Positions 1 to 8,874 of a DNA stretch of 64,000 nt are shown piece after piece. Each line of letters begins with the position of its first letter. Positions within the stretch are counted from its first letter, which is position 1. The DNA is from Streptomyces sp. NBC_01268. GTDB lineage: Bacteria > Actinomycetota > Actinomycetes > Streptomycetales > Streptomycetaceae. A program made the translations under genes and the position numbers. The stretch is from contig NZ_CP108454.1 of NCBI RefSeq assembly GCF_036240795.1, positions 1,674,001 to 1,738,000 of the forward strand, in the 5' to 3' direction. Under the pieces are notes generated by a model. That model ran no database searches. It was given only the letters and a program-made list of their open reading frames with translations, and was not told where the DNA came from.

Positions 1-51
1 TTGTCCGGGGTGTGGTGCCAATGTGCGGGGTGTTCGGGGTGCGCCGCGGCG

Positions 52-1293
52 CTACTTCGCCGGCTTGTCCGGGGACTCCGCGACCACGTCGCCGATGACG
101 ATCACCGCGGGCGGGCGGACCTCCTGGGTCCGCACCGTCTCCGCCACCGTCGCCAGCGTGGCGTCCACCCGGCGCTGGGTCGCGGTCGTGCCCTCCTGGA
201 CGAGGGCCAGCGGCGTGTCCGGGGACTTGCCGTGGGCGATCAGGGCCTCGGCGATCTTGTCGATCTTGTCGACGCCCATCAGGATCACCAGGGTCCCGGT
301 GAGCTTCGCCAGCGACGCCCAGTCCACGAGGGAACGCTCGTCGTCCGGGGCCACATGGCCGCTGACCACCGTGAACTCGTGGGCCACGCCCCGGTGCGTC
401 ACCGGGATGCCGGCGGCTCCCGGCACCGAGATCGAGCTGGAGATGCCCGGCACGACCGTGCAGGCGATGCCCTCGGCGGCGAGCGCCTGGGCCTCCTCCA
501 TGCCGCGGCCGAAGACGAACGGGTCGCCGCCCTTGAGGCGGACGACCGACTTCCCGGCCTTCGCGTGCTCGATCAGGGCGTTGTTGATGGCCTCCTGGGC
601 CATGAAACGGCCGTAGGGGATCTTCGCCGCGTCGATCACCTCGACGTGCGGCGGCAGCTCGTTCAGGAGGTCGCGGGGGCCGAGGCGGTCCGCGATCACG
701 ACGTCGGCCTCGGCGAGCAGGCGGCGGCCGCGCACCGTGATGAGGTCCGGGTCGCCGGGGCCGCCACCGACCAGGGCGACGAAGGGGGTGCGGGCGCGGT
801 GCGTCGGCGCCGCGATCGAGCCGTCGCGCAGGCCCTCCACGATCGCGTCGCGCACGGCGGCCGAACGGCGCGGGTCGTGGCCCGTCAGCACGGCCACGGT
901 CACGCCCTCGCTGCGGCCGGTGGCCGGGGTCCAGGCGGTGGCGGCCTCCGCGTCGTCCGAGCGGACGCACCAGGTCCTGGTGCGCTCGGCCTCCGCCGAC
1001 GCCGCCGCGTTGGCGGCCGGGTCCGTGGTGGCGACGAGCGCGTACCAGGTGTCCGCGAGGTCGCCCTCCTCGTAGCGGCGCCTGGTCCAGGTGATCTCGC
1101 CGGCCTCGGCCATCGCCTCGACCGAGGGGGTCGCGGAGGGGGAGATCAGCGTGACGTCTGCGCCGGCCGCTATCAGCGCCGGAAGCCTGCGCTGGGCGAC
1201 CTGGCCGCCGCCGAGCACGACGACGCGGCGGCCCGAGAGGCGCAGTCCGACGGGGTAGGCGGGGTGCTCTGCGTTGGCGGCGTGGTCGGCCAT
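52..1293 (-). CDS. cobA: Uroporphyrinogen-III C-methyltransferase with siroheme-synthase-like N-terminus
   Basis: This protein of about 413 residues should methylate uroporphyrinogen III at C2 and C7 with SAM to give precorrin-2, the branch point to siroheme and cobalamin. Residues 14-150 form a Rossmann domain (VVVLGGGQVAQRR at 24-36), as in CysG/Met8 precorrin-2 dehydrogenase. Residues 171-405 are the tetrapyrrole methylase domain, with LVGGGPGDPDLITVRG at 174-189 and VRLKGGDPFVFGRG at 251-264. The start at 1293 is chosen because GAGGAG lies about 10 bases upstream; an ATG 42 bases earlier lacks such a site. It is the last gene of a cobalamin block on the minus strand, separated from the upstream cobT fusion by a strong hairpin, so it probably has its own promoter. 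The family call is secure; whether the N-terminal domain also inserts iron is not visible. Confidence 0.93.
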   Translation of the reverse strand: MADHAANAEHPAYPVGLRLSGRRVVVLGGGQVAQRRLPALIAAGADVTLISPSATPSVEAMAEAGEITWTRRRYEEGDLADTWYALVATTDPAANAAASAEAERTRTWCVRSDDAEAATAWTPATGRSEGVTVAVLTGHDPRRSAAVRDAIVEGLRDGSIAAPTHRARTPFVALVGGGPGDPDLITVRGRRLLAEADVVIADRLGPRDLLNELPPHVEVIDAAKIPYGRFMAQEAINNALIEHAKAGKSVVRLKGGDPFVFGRGMEEAQALAAEGIACTVVPGISSSISVPGAAGIPVTHRGVAHEFTVVSGHVAPDDERSLVDWASLAKLTGTLVILMGVDKIDKIAEALIAHGKSPDTPLALVQEGTTATQRRVDATLATVAETVRTQEVRPPAVIVIGDVVAESPDKPAK

Positions 1294-1413
1294 GTGCGGG
1301 CGGCTCCTCGGAGGGGCGGTGCGTGTGGGCACCACGATATCGGTGACCAGGGCTTGTCACGCTGTGACGGATCTCCCGCCGGCGGGCGGCCGGCGTCGGG
1401 GACGCTCCAGGGC

Positions 1414-1457
1414 CCCGCTCAGGGGGGCCGACCGGGGCGGCCCACCCCCTGAGCGGG
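1414..1457 (-). terminator. Hairpin terminator downstream of the bluB-cobT fusion
   Basis: A perfect 13-base-pair stem (1414-1426 with 1445-1457) surrounds a GC-rich loop that can pair further. It sits just after the stop of the cobT fusion and upstream of cobA, so it probably ends the cobT transcript. No T-run follows, as is usual in Streptomyces. Confidence 0.7.
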
Positions 1458-1524
1458 CCGCCCCGGTCCCGTCTCCCCTCGCGGGAGCGGGGACAGCGGG
1501 GCGTTCCCTGTTCTGGTGCTGCTC

Positions 1525-4500
1525 CTACTTCTCCGTCACGCCCGCGGAGTCGAACGTCGCCACCTCGTGCATCGCGCGGGCGGCGCTCTGGACCAGCGGG
1601 AGGGCCAGGAGCGCGCCCGTGCCCTCGCCCAGACGCAGGTCGAGGTCGACCAGCGGGCGCAGGCCCAGCTTGTTCAGGGCCGCCACGTGGCCCGGCTCGG
1701 CGCTGCGGTGGCCCGCGATGCACGCCGCCAGGGACTCGGGCGCGATGGCCCGGGCCACCAGGGCCGCGGCTCCGGTCGAGACGCCGTCCAGGATCACCGG
1801 GGTGCGCAGCGAGGCCGCGCCGAGGATCAGGCCGACCAGCGCCGCGTGCTCCAGGCCGCCGACCGCCGCCAGGACGCCGATCGGGTCCGCGGGGTCCGGC
1901 TCGTGGAGGTCGAGGGCGCGGCGGACCACGTCCACCTTGCGGGCGTGCATCTCGTCGTTGATGCCCGTGCCGCGGCCGGTGACCTCGGTCGGGTCGACGC
2001 CGGTGTACACCGAGATGAGGGCAGCGGACGCGGTGGTGTTCGCGATGCCCATCTCGCCGGTCAGCAGGGCCTTGTTGCCCGCGGCGACGAGGTCGCGGGC
2101 CGTCTCGATGCCGACCTCGATCGCGGCGATGACCTCGTCGTGGGTCATGGCCTGGCCGATGGTGAAGTCGGCCGTGCCCGGGCGGACCTTGCGGGGAAGG
2201 AGGCCCGGCGTGGACGGGAGCTCGCTCGCCACGCCCACGTCGATCACGCAGACCTCGGCGCCCACCTGGTTCGCGAAGGCGTTGCACACCGCGCCGCCAC
2301 CGAGGAAGTTCGCGACCATCTGGCCGGTCACCTCCTGGGGCCACGCCGTGACACCCTGCGCGTGCACCCCGTGGTCACCGGCGAAGATCGCCACGGCGGC
2401 CGGCTCCGGGATCGGCGGCGGGCAGGTGCGGGACAGGCCGGAGAGCTGCGCGGAGATGATCTCCAGCATGCCCAGGGCCCCGGCGGGCTTGGTCATGCGC
2501 TTCTGGCGCTCCCACGCCTCGCCGAGCGCCTTGGCGTCCAGCGGGCGGATGTTGGCCACGGTCTCCTGGAGCAGGTCGTGCGGCTCCTCGCCGGGCAGCG
2601 CGCGGCGGCCGTACGTCTCCTCGTGGACGACCCAGGACAGGGGGCGGCGCTTGGACCAGCCCGCCTGCATCAGCTCCGGCTCCTCCGGGAACTCGTCGAC
2701 GTAGCCGACGCAGAGGTACGCGACCACTTCGAGGTGCTCGGGCAGGCCGAGGGCGCGGACCATCTCGCGCTCGTCGAAGAAGCTGACCCAGCCGACGCCG
2801 AGGCCCTCGGCACGGGCGGCGAGCCAGAGGTTCTCCACGGCGAGGGCCGAGGAGTACGGGGCCATCTGCGGCTGCGTGTAGCGGCCGAGGGTGTGGCGGC
2901 CGCCGCGCGTCGGGTCGGCGGTCACGACGATGTTGACCGGGGTGTCGAGGATGGCCTCGATCTTCAGTTCCTTGAACTGCTTCGCCCGGCCCTTGGGGAG
3001 CGACTTCGCGTACGCCTCGCGCTGGTGCGCGGCGAGCTCGTGCATCGTGCGGCGCGTCTCGGCGCTGCGGATGACGACGAAGTCCCAGGGCTGCGAGTGA
3101 CCGACGCTGGGCGCCGTGTGGGCCGCCTCCAGGACGCGGAGCAGTACCTCGTGCGGGATCGGGTCCGAGCGGAAGCCGTTGCGGATGTCGCGGCGCTCGC
3201 GCATGACGCGGAGGACCGCTTCGCGCTCCGCCTCGTCATAGCCGGGGGCGGGGGCGGTCGGGGGGACGGTGGCGTCCTCCAGGGCCTCCAGGGCCTCCGG
3301 CGTCTCCAGGGCCTCCTCGGGCGCCGGGGTCCCCTGGGCCTCCTGCGACTCCTGGACCGCTTCCGGCGCCTCCGCCGAGCCGGGCGCCTGCGGTTCGGCC
3401 GGGCTCTCCTGCTCGGCGGTCGGCCGGGCCTCGGGCGCCTGGGCCTGGGGCTCGTCCGCCGCGGGCTGCGGGGCCGCCTCGGGCTGCGGGGCCGCCTCGG
3501 CGGGCTCCTCGACCGCGACCGGGATCTCCTCGGCCACGACGGGGACCTCGTCGGTCACGACCGGGATGTCCTCGGCCGTGACCTCTACGGGGGCGGCCTC
3601 CACCGGCGCCGCTTCCACGGGCTGCTCGGCGACGGGCTCCACCACGGGCGCCTCGGCCGCGAGCTCGGTGGCTTCCGCGACCTCCACGGCCTGCGGCTCG
3701 GGCTCACGCGGGGCGGGGACCACGGCCACCGGCGGGGTCGCCACGGGCTGCTCGGCCACCGGCTGCACGGGAACGGGCTGCTCGGGAACGGGCTGCTCGG
3801 CCACCGGCTGCTCGGCCACCGGCTGCACGGCGACGGGCTCCTGGACGACGGGCTCCTGCGCGAGCGGCTGCTCGGCGGCGGGCGTCTCGACCACGAGCTC
3901 CTCGACGACCGGCGCCTCGGCCACCGGCACCTCGACGGGCACCGGCTGCTCGGCGGCCGGCTGCTCCGGTGCGGGCTGCTCGATCAGGGGCTGCTCCGGG
4001 GCCGGCTGGTCCACCGGGGCCTCGGCCGCCGGGGCCTCGGCGAGCGGGAGCTCCTCGGGGGTCGGCTCCGGCTCGGCCAGGGGGGTCGGGGCCAGGTGCG
4101 GAGCGGTCGGGACCGAGCCCTCGACCGGGACGAACCGGGCGACCGGAGGGACGACCGTTTCTGCGGGGGCGGCCTCGGGCTGCACGGTCCACGGCACGGC
4201 GCCCTGCGGGGCGGTCTGCTGGTCCTGCGCCCCGTCCAGGTACTCCAGGCCGGCCGTCGGCGGGCCCGGGGTGTGGACCGGCATCGGGGCGGGGGCCATC
4301 GCGGCGACCTGGACGGGCGCGGGCTGCGGGGCCGGGGCGGCGGGGCCGCGGTCGGCGAGGGAGCGGACCGCGGGACCGGTGCCCTCGGGGAGCGGCGGGC
4401 CCATGTGCAGGGGGCGGCGGGCCGGCGGCGGGGTCGTCGCGGCGCCCGGCGGGGGCACCCGGACGCCGCCGAGGTCGACGGAGCCGGTGTCGCGGCCGGC

Positions 4501-4872
4501 GGCCTCGTGGGCGCCGGTGTCGAGGACGCCCGGCTCGTACCCGTACTCGGGCTCCAGCGGGACGCCGTGGGCCGGGGTGTGCGGGGGCAGCGGCACGCCC
4601 TGCGGCGGGGTGGCGGTCACCTGGTCCAGCGGGGCCGTCAGCGGGTCGACGGGCGGGGCGGGCACGGCGACGGGCGGTGCGGGCGGGACGCCCGGCTGGT
4701 GCTCGCTCCAGGCACCCTGGGCGCCCGGCATCAGAAGCAGGTCGTCGTCCTCGGCTGCGTGCTCGGAGGGGTCCAGGAAGGTGTACGCGCCCGGAGCGGG
4801 GATGCCCGGCTGCTCGACCATGCCTGCGTTCTCCGGCAGCCCCTCGCCCGGGATCTGGCCGGTGTCCGTCAT
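1525..4872 (-). CDS. cobT: BluB-CobT fusion: lower-ligand synthase plus NaMN:DMB phosphoribosyltransferase
   Basis: A protein of 1115 residues in three parts. Residues 1-544 are low-complexity Pro/Ala/Glu/Val sequence with many EQPV-type repeats around 300-400, predicted disordered. Residues 545-760 are a nitroreductase-fold domain of the BluB type, beginning YDEAEREAVLRVMRERRDIR; the Asp of RRDIR and the Ser of GVGWVSFF match positions known to matter in BluB, which cleaves FMNH2 to 5,6-dimethylbenzimidazole. Residues 766-1115 are a full-length CobT, with the catalytic Glu in LGEGTGA near the C-terminus; CobT joins that base to nicotinate mononucleotide. One polypeptide would thus make and activate the B12 lower ligand. 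GAGGGG lies about 9 bases before the ATG. The 308 bases upstream show no recognisable cobalamin riboswitch. Long forms of this kind occur in Streptomyces; the role of the tail is unknown. Confidence 0.93.
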   Translation of the reverse strand: MTDTGQIPGEGLPENAGMVEQPGIPAPGAYTFLDPSEHAAEDDDLLLMPGAQGAWSEHQPGVPPAPPVAVPAPPVDPLTAPLDQVTATPPQGVPLPPHTPAHGVPLEPEYGYEPGVLDTGAHEAAGRDTGSVDLGGVRVPPPGAATTPPPARRPLHMGPPLPEGTGPAVRSLADRGPAAPAPQPAPVQVAAMAPAPMPVHTPGPPTAGLEYLDGAQDQQTAPQGAVPWTVQPEAAPAETVVPPVARFVPVEGSVPTAPHLAPTPLAEPEPTPEELPLAEAPAAEAPVDQPAPEQPLIEQPAPEQPAAEQPVPVEVPVAEAPVVEELVVETPAAEQPLAQEPVVQEPVAVQPVAEQPVAEQPVPEQPVPVQPVAEQPVATPPVAVVPAPREPEPQAVEVAEATELAAEAPVVEPVAEQPVEAAPVEAAPVEVTAEDIPVVTDEVPVVAEEIPVAVEEPAEAAPQPEAAPQPAADEPQAQAPEARPTAEQESPAEPQAPGSAEAPEAVQESQEAQGTPAPEEALETPEALEALEDATVPPTAPAPGYDEAEREAVLRVMRERRDIRNGFRSDPIPHEVLLRVLEAAHTAPSVGHSQPWDFVVIRSAETRRTMHELAAHQREAYAKSLPKGRAKQFKELKIEAILDTPVNIVVTADPTRGGRHTLGRYTQPQMAPYSSALAVENLWLAARAEGLGVGWVSFFDEREMVRALGLPEHLEVVAYLCVGYVDEFPEEPELMQAGWSKRRPLSWVVHEETYGRRALPGEEPHDLLQETVANIRPLDAKALGEAWERQKRMTKPAGALGMLEIISAQLSGLSRTCPPPIPEPAAVAIFAGDHGVHAQGVTAWPQEVTGQMVANFLGGGAVCNAFANQVGAEVCVIDVGVASELPSTPGLLPRKVRPGTADFTIGQAMTHDEVIAAIEVGIETARDLVAAGNKALLTGEMGIANTTASAALISVYTGVDPTEVTGRGTGINDEMHARKVDVVRRALDLHEPDPADPIGVLAAVGGLEHAALVGLILGAASLRTPVILDGVSTGAAALVARAIAPESLAACIAGHRSAEPGHVAALNKLGLRPLVDLDLRLGEGTGALLALPLVQSAARAMHEVATFDSAGVTEK

Positions 4873-5180
4873 GCTGCGTACCCCTCGCCCATCGGTTGTG
4901 CTCCTTCAGACCTTCGCCCGCCAAGACAAGAACGAGCGTGCGTGCCGTGCGGCACGAAGGACGCGCGGACACCCATGCATTGTCCCGGCCCTCGGCCATC
5001 CTGGCAGGCGGATCCGACACGGTTCGCTGTGGACTGCGCCACGTCGCGCGGCCCCCACGGCTCCGTACCACATCAGAGGCCCAAAGCGGCCCCCGGTTCA
5101 GGGCATTGGCGAACAAATCGCCGAACGTCCCGGTGCGGTACAACAATCGGCCAGCCTACCTCCCCCGCCGCTCCCCGCGA
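4873..5180 (-). promoter_or_regulatory. Intergenic region upstream of the cobT fusion
   Basis: This 308-base stretch between cobL and the cobT fusion holds no convincing gene. It should contain the cobT promoter. I looked for the B12-box core of the cobalamin riboswitch on the minus strand and did not find it. A possible start codon 20 bases upstream of the cobT ATG opens only a seven-codon frame ending at the cobT start. Nothing else is recognised. Confidence 0.4.
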
Positions 5181-6389
5181 TCACGGGGAGCGCCGGGCCC
5201 GGACGCCGCTGAGAAGGAACGCGACGGTCCGTTCGCGTTCGCTCCAGTCGGCCGGGTCGAGGCCCACGGTCTGCAGCAGACGGCACTCCACGGTGTAGCC
5301 GCCGTCGGCCAGGGCGGCGCCGATCGCCTCGGCCTCGTCACGGGTCGTGGCGTGCGCGACGATCCGTTCCGGACGGCGGTCGGTGCAGGCGGTGACGACG
5401 GGGACTCCCCCGCCCCCGATGCGTACGACGTCGGGTTCGGGCAGGCGTTCCAGTACGTGCGGGGCGCGGCCGGGGACGGCCTGGAGCAGGACGCCCGCGC
5501 GGCGGGCGGCTGCCTCGGTGCGGGCGCAGGCCTCCGGGTCGGCGTCGACGGCGATGACGGCGGCGCCGGAGCGGGCGGCGTCGACGGCGAAGGCGCCGTC
5601 GGCGCAGCCGATGTCCCAGACGAGGTCGCCGACGCGGGGGCCGAGGCGGGCGAGGTGCGCGGCGCGCAGGTCGGGGTCCTGGCCGGCGCGGCCGCCGGTC
5701 TCCGCGGTGGGCAGCGCCCAGCCCCGTTCGGCGGGGGTGTCGTCGCCCATGAGCCAGGCGCCGGTGCGGCCCGGGGCGGGGGTGGGGGTGCCGCCGATGA
5801 CGATGACGACGTTGGGGTCGCGCCAGACGTGGTCGGCGGCCTTGTCGGAGGTGAGGACGCTGACCTGTTCGCGTGTGGTGCCGAGCTCCTCGCAGATGAC
5901 GAAGGTGCGGTGGACGCCGTCGAGGAGGAGGGCGAGCTCGGCGGGGCCCGCGCCGGGCGAGGTGAGGACGGCGACCTTGGGGTGGGCGCGGCAGACGTTG
6001 ACGGCGCGGCGCAGGGTGCGCTGGTGGGCGACGACGATCCGGGCGTCGTCCCAGGGCATTCCGGCGCGGGCGAAGGCGGCGGCGACGGAGGAGACGGCGG
6101 GGACCACCTCGACCTCCAGGCCGTGCTCGGGGGCGCGCAGGGTGCGGACGACGCCGAAGAAGCCGGGGTCGCCGTCGGCGAGCACGACGGCGGTGCCGCG
6201 GTGGCCGGCGATCCTGCGGGCGGCGAGGTCGACGCTGCCGAGGCGGACGCGTTCGGCGGAGGGAGGCACTTCGGGGAGGGCGAGGTGGTGCGCGGCGCCG
6301 GCGACGAGGGTGGCGGCGGCCAGGGCGGACCGGGCCGCCGCGGTGAGGGGCGAACCGTCCCAGCCGATCACCGTGACCCGGTCGGCCAT
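5181..6389 (-). CDS. cobL: Precorrin-6Y C5,15-methyltransferase (decarboxylating)
   Basis: This 402-residue CbiE-CbiT fusion is the CobL form used in the aerobic cobalamin pathway. It methylates precorrin-6Y at C5 and C15 with SAM and decarboxylates the C12 acetate to give precorrin-8. Residues 1-200 are the CbiE tetrapyrrole methylase half (VTVIGWDGSPL at the start, VVLADGDPGFFG around 70). Residues 205-402 are the CbiT half with a Rossmann SAM site (VWDIGCADGAFAVDAA near 255). The length matches the family. GGGAG lies 9-10 bases before the ATG. It lies upstream of the cobT fusion on the same strand, but the 308-base gap makes one transcript uncertain. Confidence 0.93.
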   Translation of the reverse strand: MADRVTVIGWDGSPLTAAARSALAAATLVAGAAHHLALPEVPPSAERVRLGSVDLAARRIAGHRGTAVVLADGDPGFFGVVRTLRAPEHGLEVEVVPAVSSVAAAFARAGMPWDDARIVVAHQRTLRRAVNVCRAHPKVAVLTSPGAGPAELALLLDGVHRTFVICEELGTTREQVSVLTSDKAADHVWRDPNVVIVIGGTPTPAPGRTGAWLMGDDTPAERGWALPTAETGGRAGQDPDLRAAHLARLGPRVGDLVWDIGCADGAFAVDAARSGAAVIAVDADPEACARTEAAARRAGVLLQAVPGRAPHVLERLPEPDVVRIGGGGVPVVTACTDRRPERIVAHATTRDEAEAIGAALADGGYTVECRLLQTVGLDPADWSERERTVAFLLSGVRARRSP

Positions 6390-6457
6390 CTGTCTCTGTC
6401 TCCCTGGAGGTATGTGCAGGTCGGGGGCGGAACGAGCCTACCCGGGCACGTTCCCGA

Positions 6458-7090
6458 TCAGCTCCAGTCGGCGTAGCCGGAGTAGCCGGCCTCGGCGAGC
6501 TGGTCGGCGCTGTCCAGGTCCTCGGGGAGGAGGCTGTACACGATGTAGTCGGTGCGCAGGTCCTCCCATGCGCCGTCCTCGGCGCGGGTGCGCGCTATGC
6601 ACGCGTTGCGCAGGACGCCCTCGCTGATGCAGCCGATCTTCTGGGCGACCTGCTGGGAGGCGGTGTTGTCGGCGGCGGTGCGCAGCTCGATGCGCTCGAA
6701 CCGCTGGTCGCCGAAGAGCCACTGGGCGGTGGCGAGCGCCGCCTCGGAGGCGTATCCCTCGCCGCGCGCCCAGGGGGCGACGATGTACGACAGTTCGGTG
6801 GAGCGCACCCGCCAGTTGGTCTTGGCCAGCTGGACGACGCCGACCAGGCGCTGGGTGAGGAACTCGGTGACGGCGAGGTCGAGGCCGCGGCCCGCGGCGC
6901 GCTCGGTGGGGGCGTACTCCTCGATCCAGCGCCGGGCGGCGTCCTCCGTGAAGGGCTGCGGGACCGAGGTCCAGGCGGCGACCAGCTCGTCGTTCATCAT
7001 CTCGGCGAGCGCGGGCACGTCGGCCGGTTCGAGCGCGCGCAGCACCAGGCGGTCCGTGCTGATGGAGATGGACGGGAAGGTCGTAGTCAT
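6458..7090 (-). CDS. RimJ/RimL-type GNAT N-acetyltransferase
   Basis: This 210-residue protein has the RimJ/RimL acetyltransferase layout: TDRLVLRALEPADVPALAEMM near the N-terminus, WLxxY-type aromatic positions mid-protein, and a degenerate acetyl-CoA loop (ARGEGYASEAALA), followed by a fold-closing NTASQQVAQKIGC segment. Members acetylate protein N-termini, or sometimes antibiotics and small molecules; the substrate cannot be told here. The ATG at 7090 has GGAG six bases upstream and is preferred over in-frame ATGs further upstream. It stands alone between cobL and the metNIQ terminator. Confidence 0.85.
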   Translation of the reverse strand: MTTTFPSISISTDRLVLRALEPADVPALAEMMNDELVAAWTSVPQPFTEDAARRWIEEYAPTERAAGRGLDLAVTEFLTQRLVGVVQLAKTNWRVRSTELSYIVAPWARGEGYASEAALATAQWLFGDQRFERIELRTAADNTASQQVAQKIGCISEGVLRNACIARTRAEDGAWEDLRTDYIVYSLLPEDLDSADQLAEAGYSGYADWS

Positions 7091-7166
7091 GCTCAGCTCC
7101 ATACGTGAAGACCGTGAACGCACAGCATGCAGCATGGGGCTGCCGCAGCGCATGCGCGGGTGAGCC

Positions 7167-7204
7167 GAAGGCCCCGCTCGCCGGACGGGGCGTGCGGGGC
7201 CTTC
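7167..7204 (-). terminator. Terminator of the metNIQ operon
   Basis: An 11-base-pair perfect stem (7167-7177 with 7194-7204; GAAGGCCCCGC and its complement) lies 55 bases past the metQ stop and before the GNAT start. It should end the methionine importer transcript. Confidence 0.7.
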
Positions 7205-7258
7205 TGGTGGAGGACCGTACTACGGGGGCCTTCTGACGGGCCCTCGGGTGACGGGGTG

Positions 7259-8113
7259 TTACTTCGCCGCGCCGAAGGCGGGGATGACCGAGCCCTTGTA
7301 GGTGTCCTCGATGTACTTCTTCACCTCGGGCGAGTTGAGCAGCTTGGCCAGCTTCTCCACGCGGGCGTCCTTCTCGTTGCCCTGCTTGACGGCGAGGAAG
7401 TTGGCGTAGGGGTTGCCCTCCGCCTTCTCCAGCGCGAGGGCGTCCTTGGCCGGCTCCAGCTTGGCCTCGATGGCGTAGTTGCCGTTGATGACGGCGGCGT
7501 CGACGTCGTTCAGGGCGCGGGGCACGGTGGCGGCCTCCAGCTCCTTGAACTCCAGGCCCTTCTTGTCGCTGATGTCGGACAGCTTGGCGTCGGTGCCGAC
7601 GCCCGCCTTCAGGGTGATGAGCCCGTTGTCGGCGAGCAGGTGGAGGGCGCGGCCCTCGTTGGTGGTGTCGTTGGGGACGGCGATCGTCTGGCCGGCCTTG
7701 ATGTCCTTCAGCGACTTGACGCTCTTGGAGTAGAGGCCGAGCGGCTCCAGGTGGACGTTCACCACCGGGACGATGTGGGTGTTGTTCTTCTTGTTGAAGT
7801 CGTCGAGGTACGGCTTGTGCTGGAAGAAGTTGGCGTCGACCTGGCCGGTCTCGGTGGCGGTGTTCGGCAGGACGTAGTCCGTGAACTCCCGCACCTCCAG
7901 CTTCAGGCCCGCCTTCTCGGCCAGGTTGTCCTTGACGAACTTGAGGATGTCGGCGTGCGGCGTCGGGGACGCGGCGACGACGAGCGCCTTGTCGGCGGAT
8001 CCGGCGGCGTCCTTGGAGGAGGACGGGTCGGAGGAGGTGCCGCAGGCGGTGAGGCCCAGAGCGAGAGCGGCGGTGGCGGCGATGCCCGCGGTGAGCTTGA
8101 TGTTGTTGCGCAC
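7259..8113 (-). CDS. metQ: Methionine ABC transporter substrate-binding lipoprotein
   Basis: A 284-residue NlpA/MetQ-family lipoprotein. The signal sequence ends in LGLTAC, with Cys24 as the lipidated residue after a basic VRNNIK start. The mature part has the family's ASPTPHADIL, NFFQHKPYLDDF and VPNDTTNEGRALHLL segments, which form the methionine pocket between two lobes. The GTG at 8113 is chosen because GAGG lies eight bases upstream and it gives a normal signal peptide. It is the last gene of metN-metI-metQ and would deliver D- or L-methionine to MetI. Confidence 0.93.
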   Translation of the reverse strand: MRNNIKLTAGIAATAALALGLTACGTSSDPSSSKDAAGSADKALVVAASPTPHADILKFVKDNLAEKAGLKLEVREFTDYVLPNTATETGQVDANFFQHKPYLDDFNKKNNTHIVPVVNVHLEPLGLYSKSVKSLKDIKAGQTIAVPNDTTNEGRALHLLADNGLITLKAGVGTDAKLSDISDKKGLEFKELEAATVPRALNDVDAAVINGNYAIEAKLEPAKDALALEKAEGNPYANFLAVKQGNEKDARVEKLAKLLNSPEVKKYIEDTYKGSVIPAFGAAK

Positions 8114-8205
8114 GAAGAGTGCCTCTTTCCGGTGGAGCGGTGGACGCCTGGACAACAAGTCCTGGCTTTTCTTCGGGTGACGAAGTCTGGGTGGTCCCGG
8201 CCGGG

Positions 8206-8874
8206 TTACGCGGTGCGGCCGCGGCGGGCGAGGAGGCGGACGGCGCCGTCGCCGATGAGCTGGACGACGGTGACGATCGCGACCAGGACGACGACGGTGA
8301 CCAGCATGAAGGTGGTGTCGAAGCGCTGGTATCCGTACGTGACGGCCTTGGAGCCGAGGCCTTCGCCGCCGACCGCGCCGGCCATCGCGGAGTAGCCGAT
8401 GAGCACGATCACGGTGGTGGTGACGGCGGAGACCAGCGAGGGCAGGGCCTGCGGGAGCAGGACCTTGCGGACGATGGTGGGGATGCCGCCGCCCATGGCC
8501 TGGACGGCCTCGACGAGTCCGTGGTCGACCTCGCGGATCGCGGTCTCGACGAGCCGGGCGAAGAAGGGGATGGCGCCGATGGCGAGCGGCACGATCATCG
8601 CGGTCGGGCCGATGAAGGTGCCGACGACGAAGGTGGTGAAGGGGATCAGGGCGATCAGCAGGATGATGAACGGCAGCGAGCGGCCCACGTTCACGATCGC
8701 GCCGACGACCTTGTTCACCGGCCGGTTCTGCAGCAGTCCGCCCTTGTCGGTGAGGACGAGGAGGATGCCGAGCGGGAGGCCGCCGAGGATGGTGACGACG
8801 GTGGCCCACAGGACCATGTAGAGGGTGTCGACGGTGCCCTGTTCGAGGAGCGGCTGCATTTCGGACCAGGTCAC
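8206..8874 (-). CDS. metI: Methionine ABC transporter permease
   Basis: A 222-residue MetI-type permease with about five membrane segments. The EAA loop that docks onto the ATPase is clear (EAVQAMGGGIPTIVRKVLLPQALPS, split here between residues 140 and 165). The GTG start shares GTGA with the metN stop, so translation is coupled. A second ATG at codon 6 is a weaker alternative. It pairs with MetN and MetQ to import methionine. Confidence 0.93.
   Translation of the reverse strand: MTWSEMQPLLEQGTVDTLYMVLWATVVTILGGLPLGILLVLTDKGGLLQNRPVNKVVGAIVNVGRSLPFIILLIALIPFTTFVVGTFIGPTAMIVPLAIGAIPFFARLVETAIREVDHGLVEAVQAMGGGIPTIVRKVLLPQALPSLVSAVTTTVIVLIGYSAMAGAVGGEGLGSKAVTYGYQRFDTTFMLVTVVVLVAIVTVVQLIGDGAVRLLARRGRTA

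Noticed and set aside
4873..5180. Cobalamin riboswitch upstream of the cobT fusion
   Set aside because: The gene context invites one, but I could not find the conserved B12-box core on the minus strand.
1516..5298. Very long plus-strand open frame opposite the cobT fusion
   Set aside because: It is the antisense shadow of the repeat-rich, GC-rich cobT fusion, with an arginine/glycine/leucine-heavy composition and no family resemblance.
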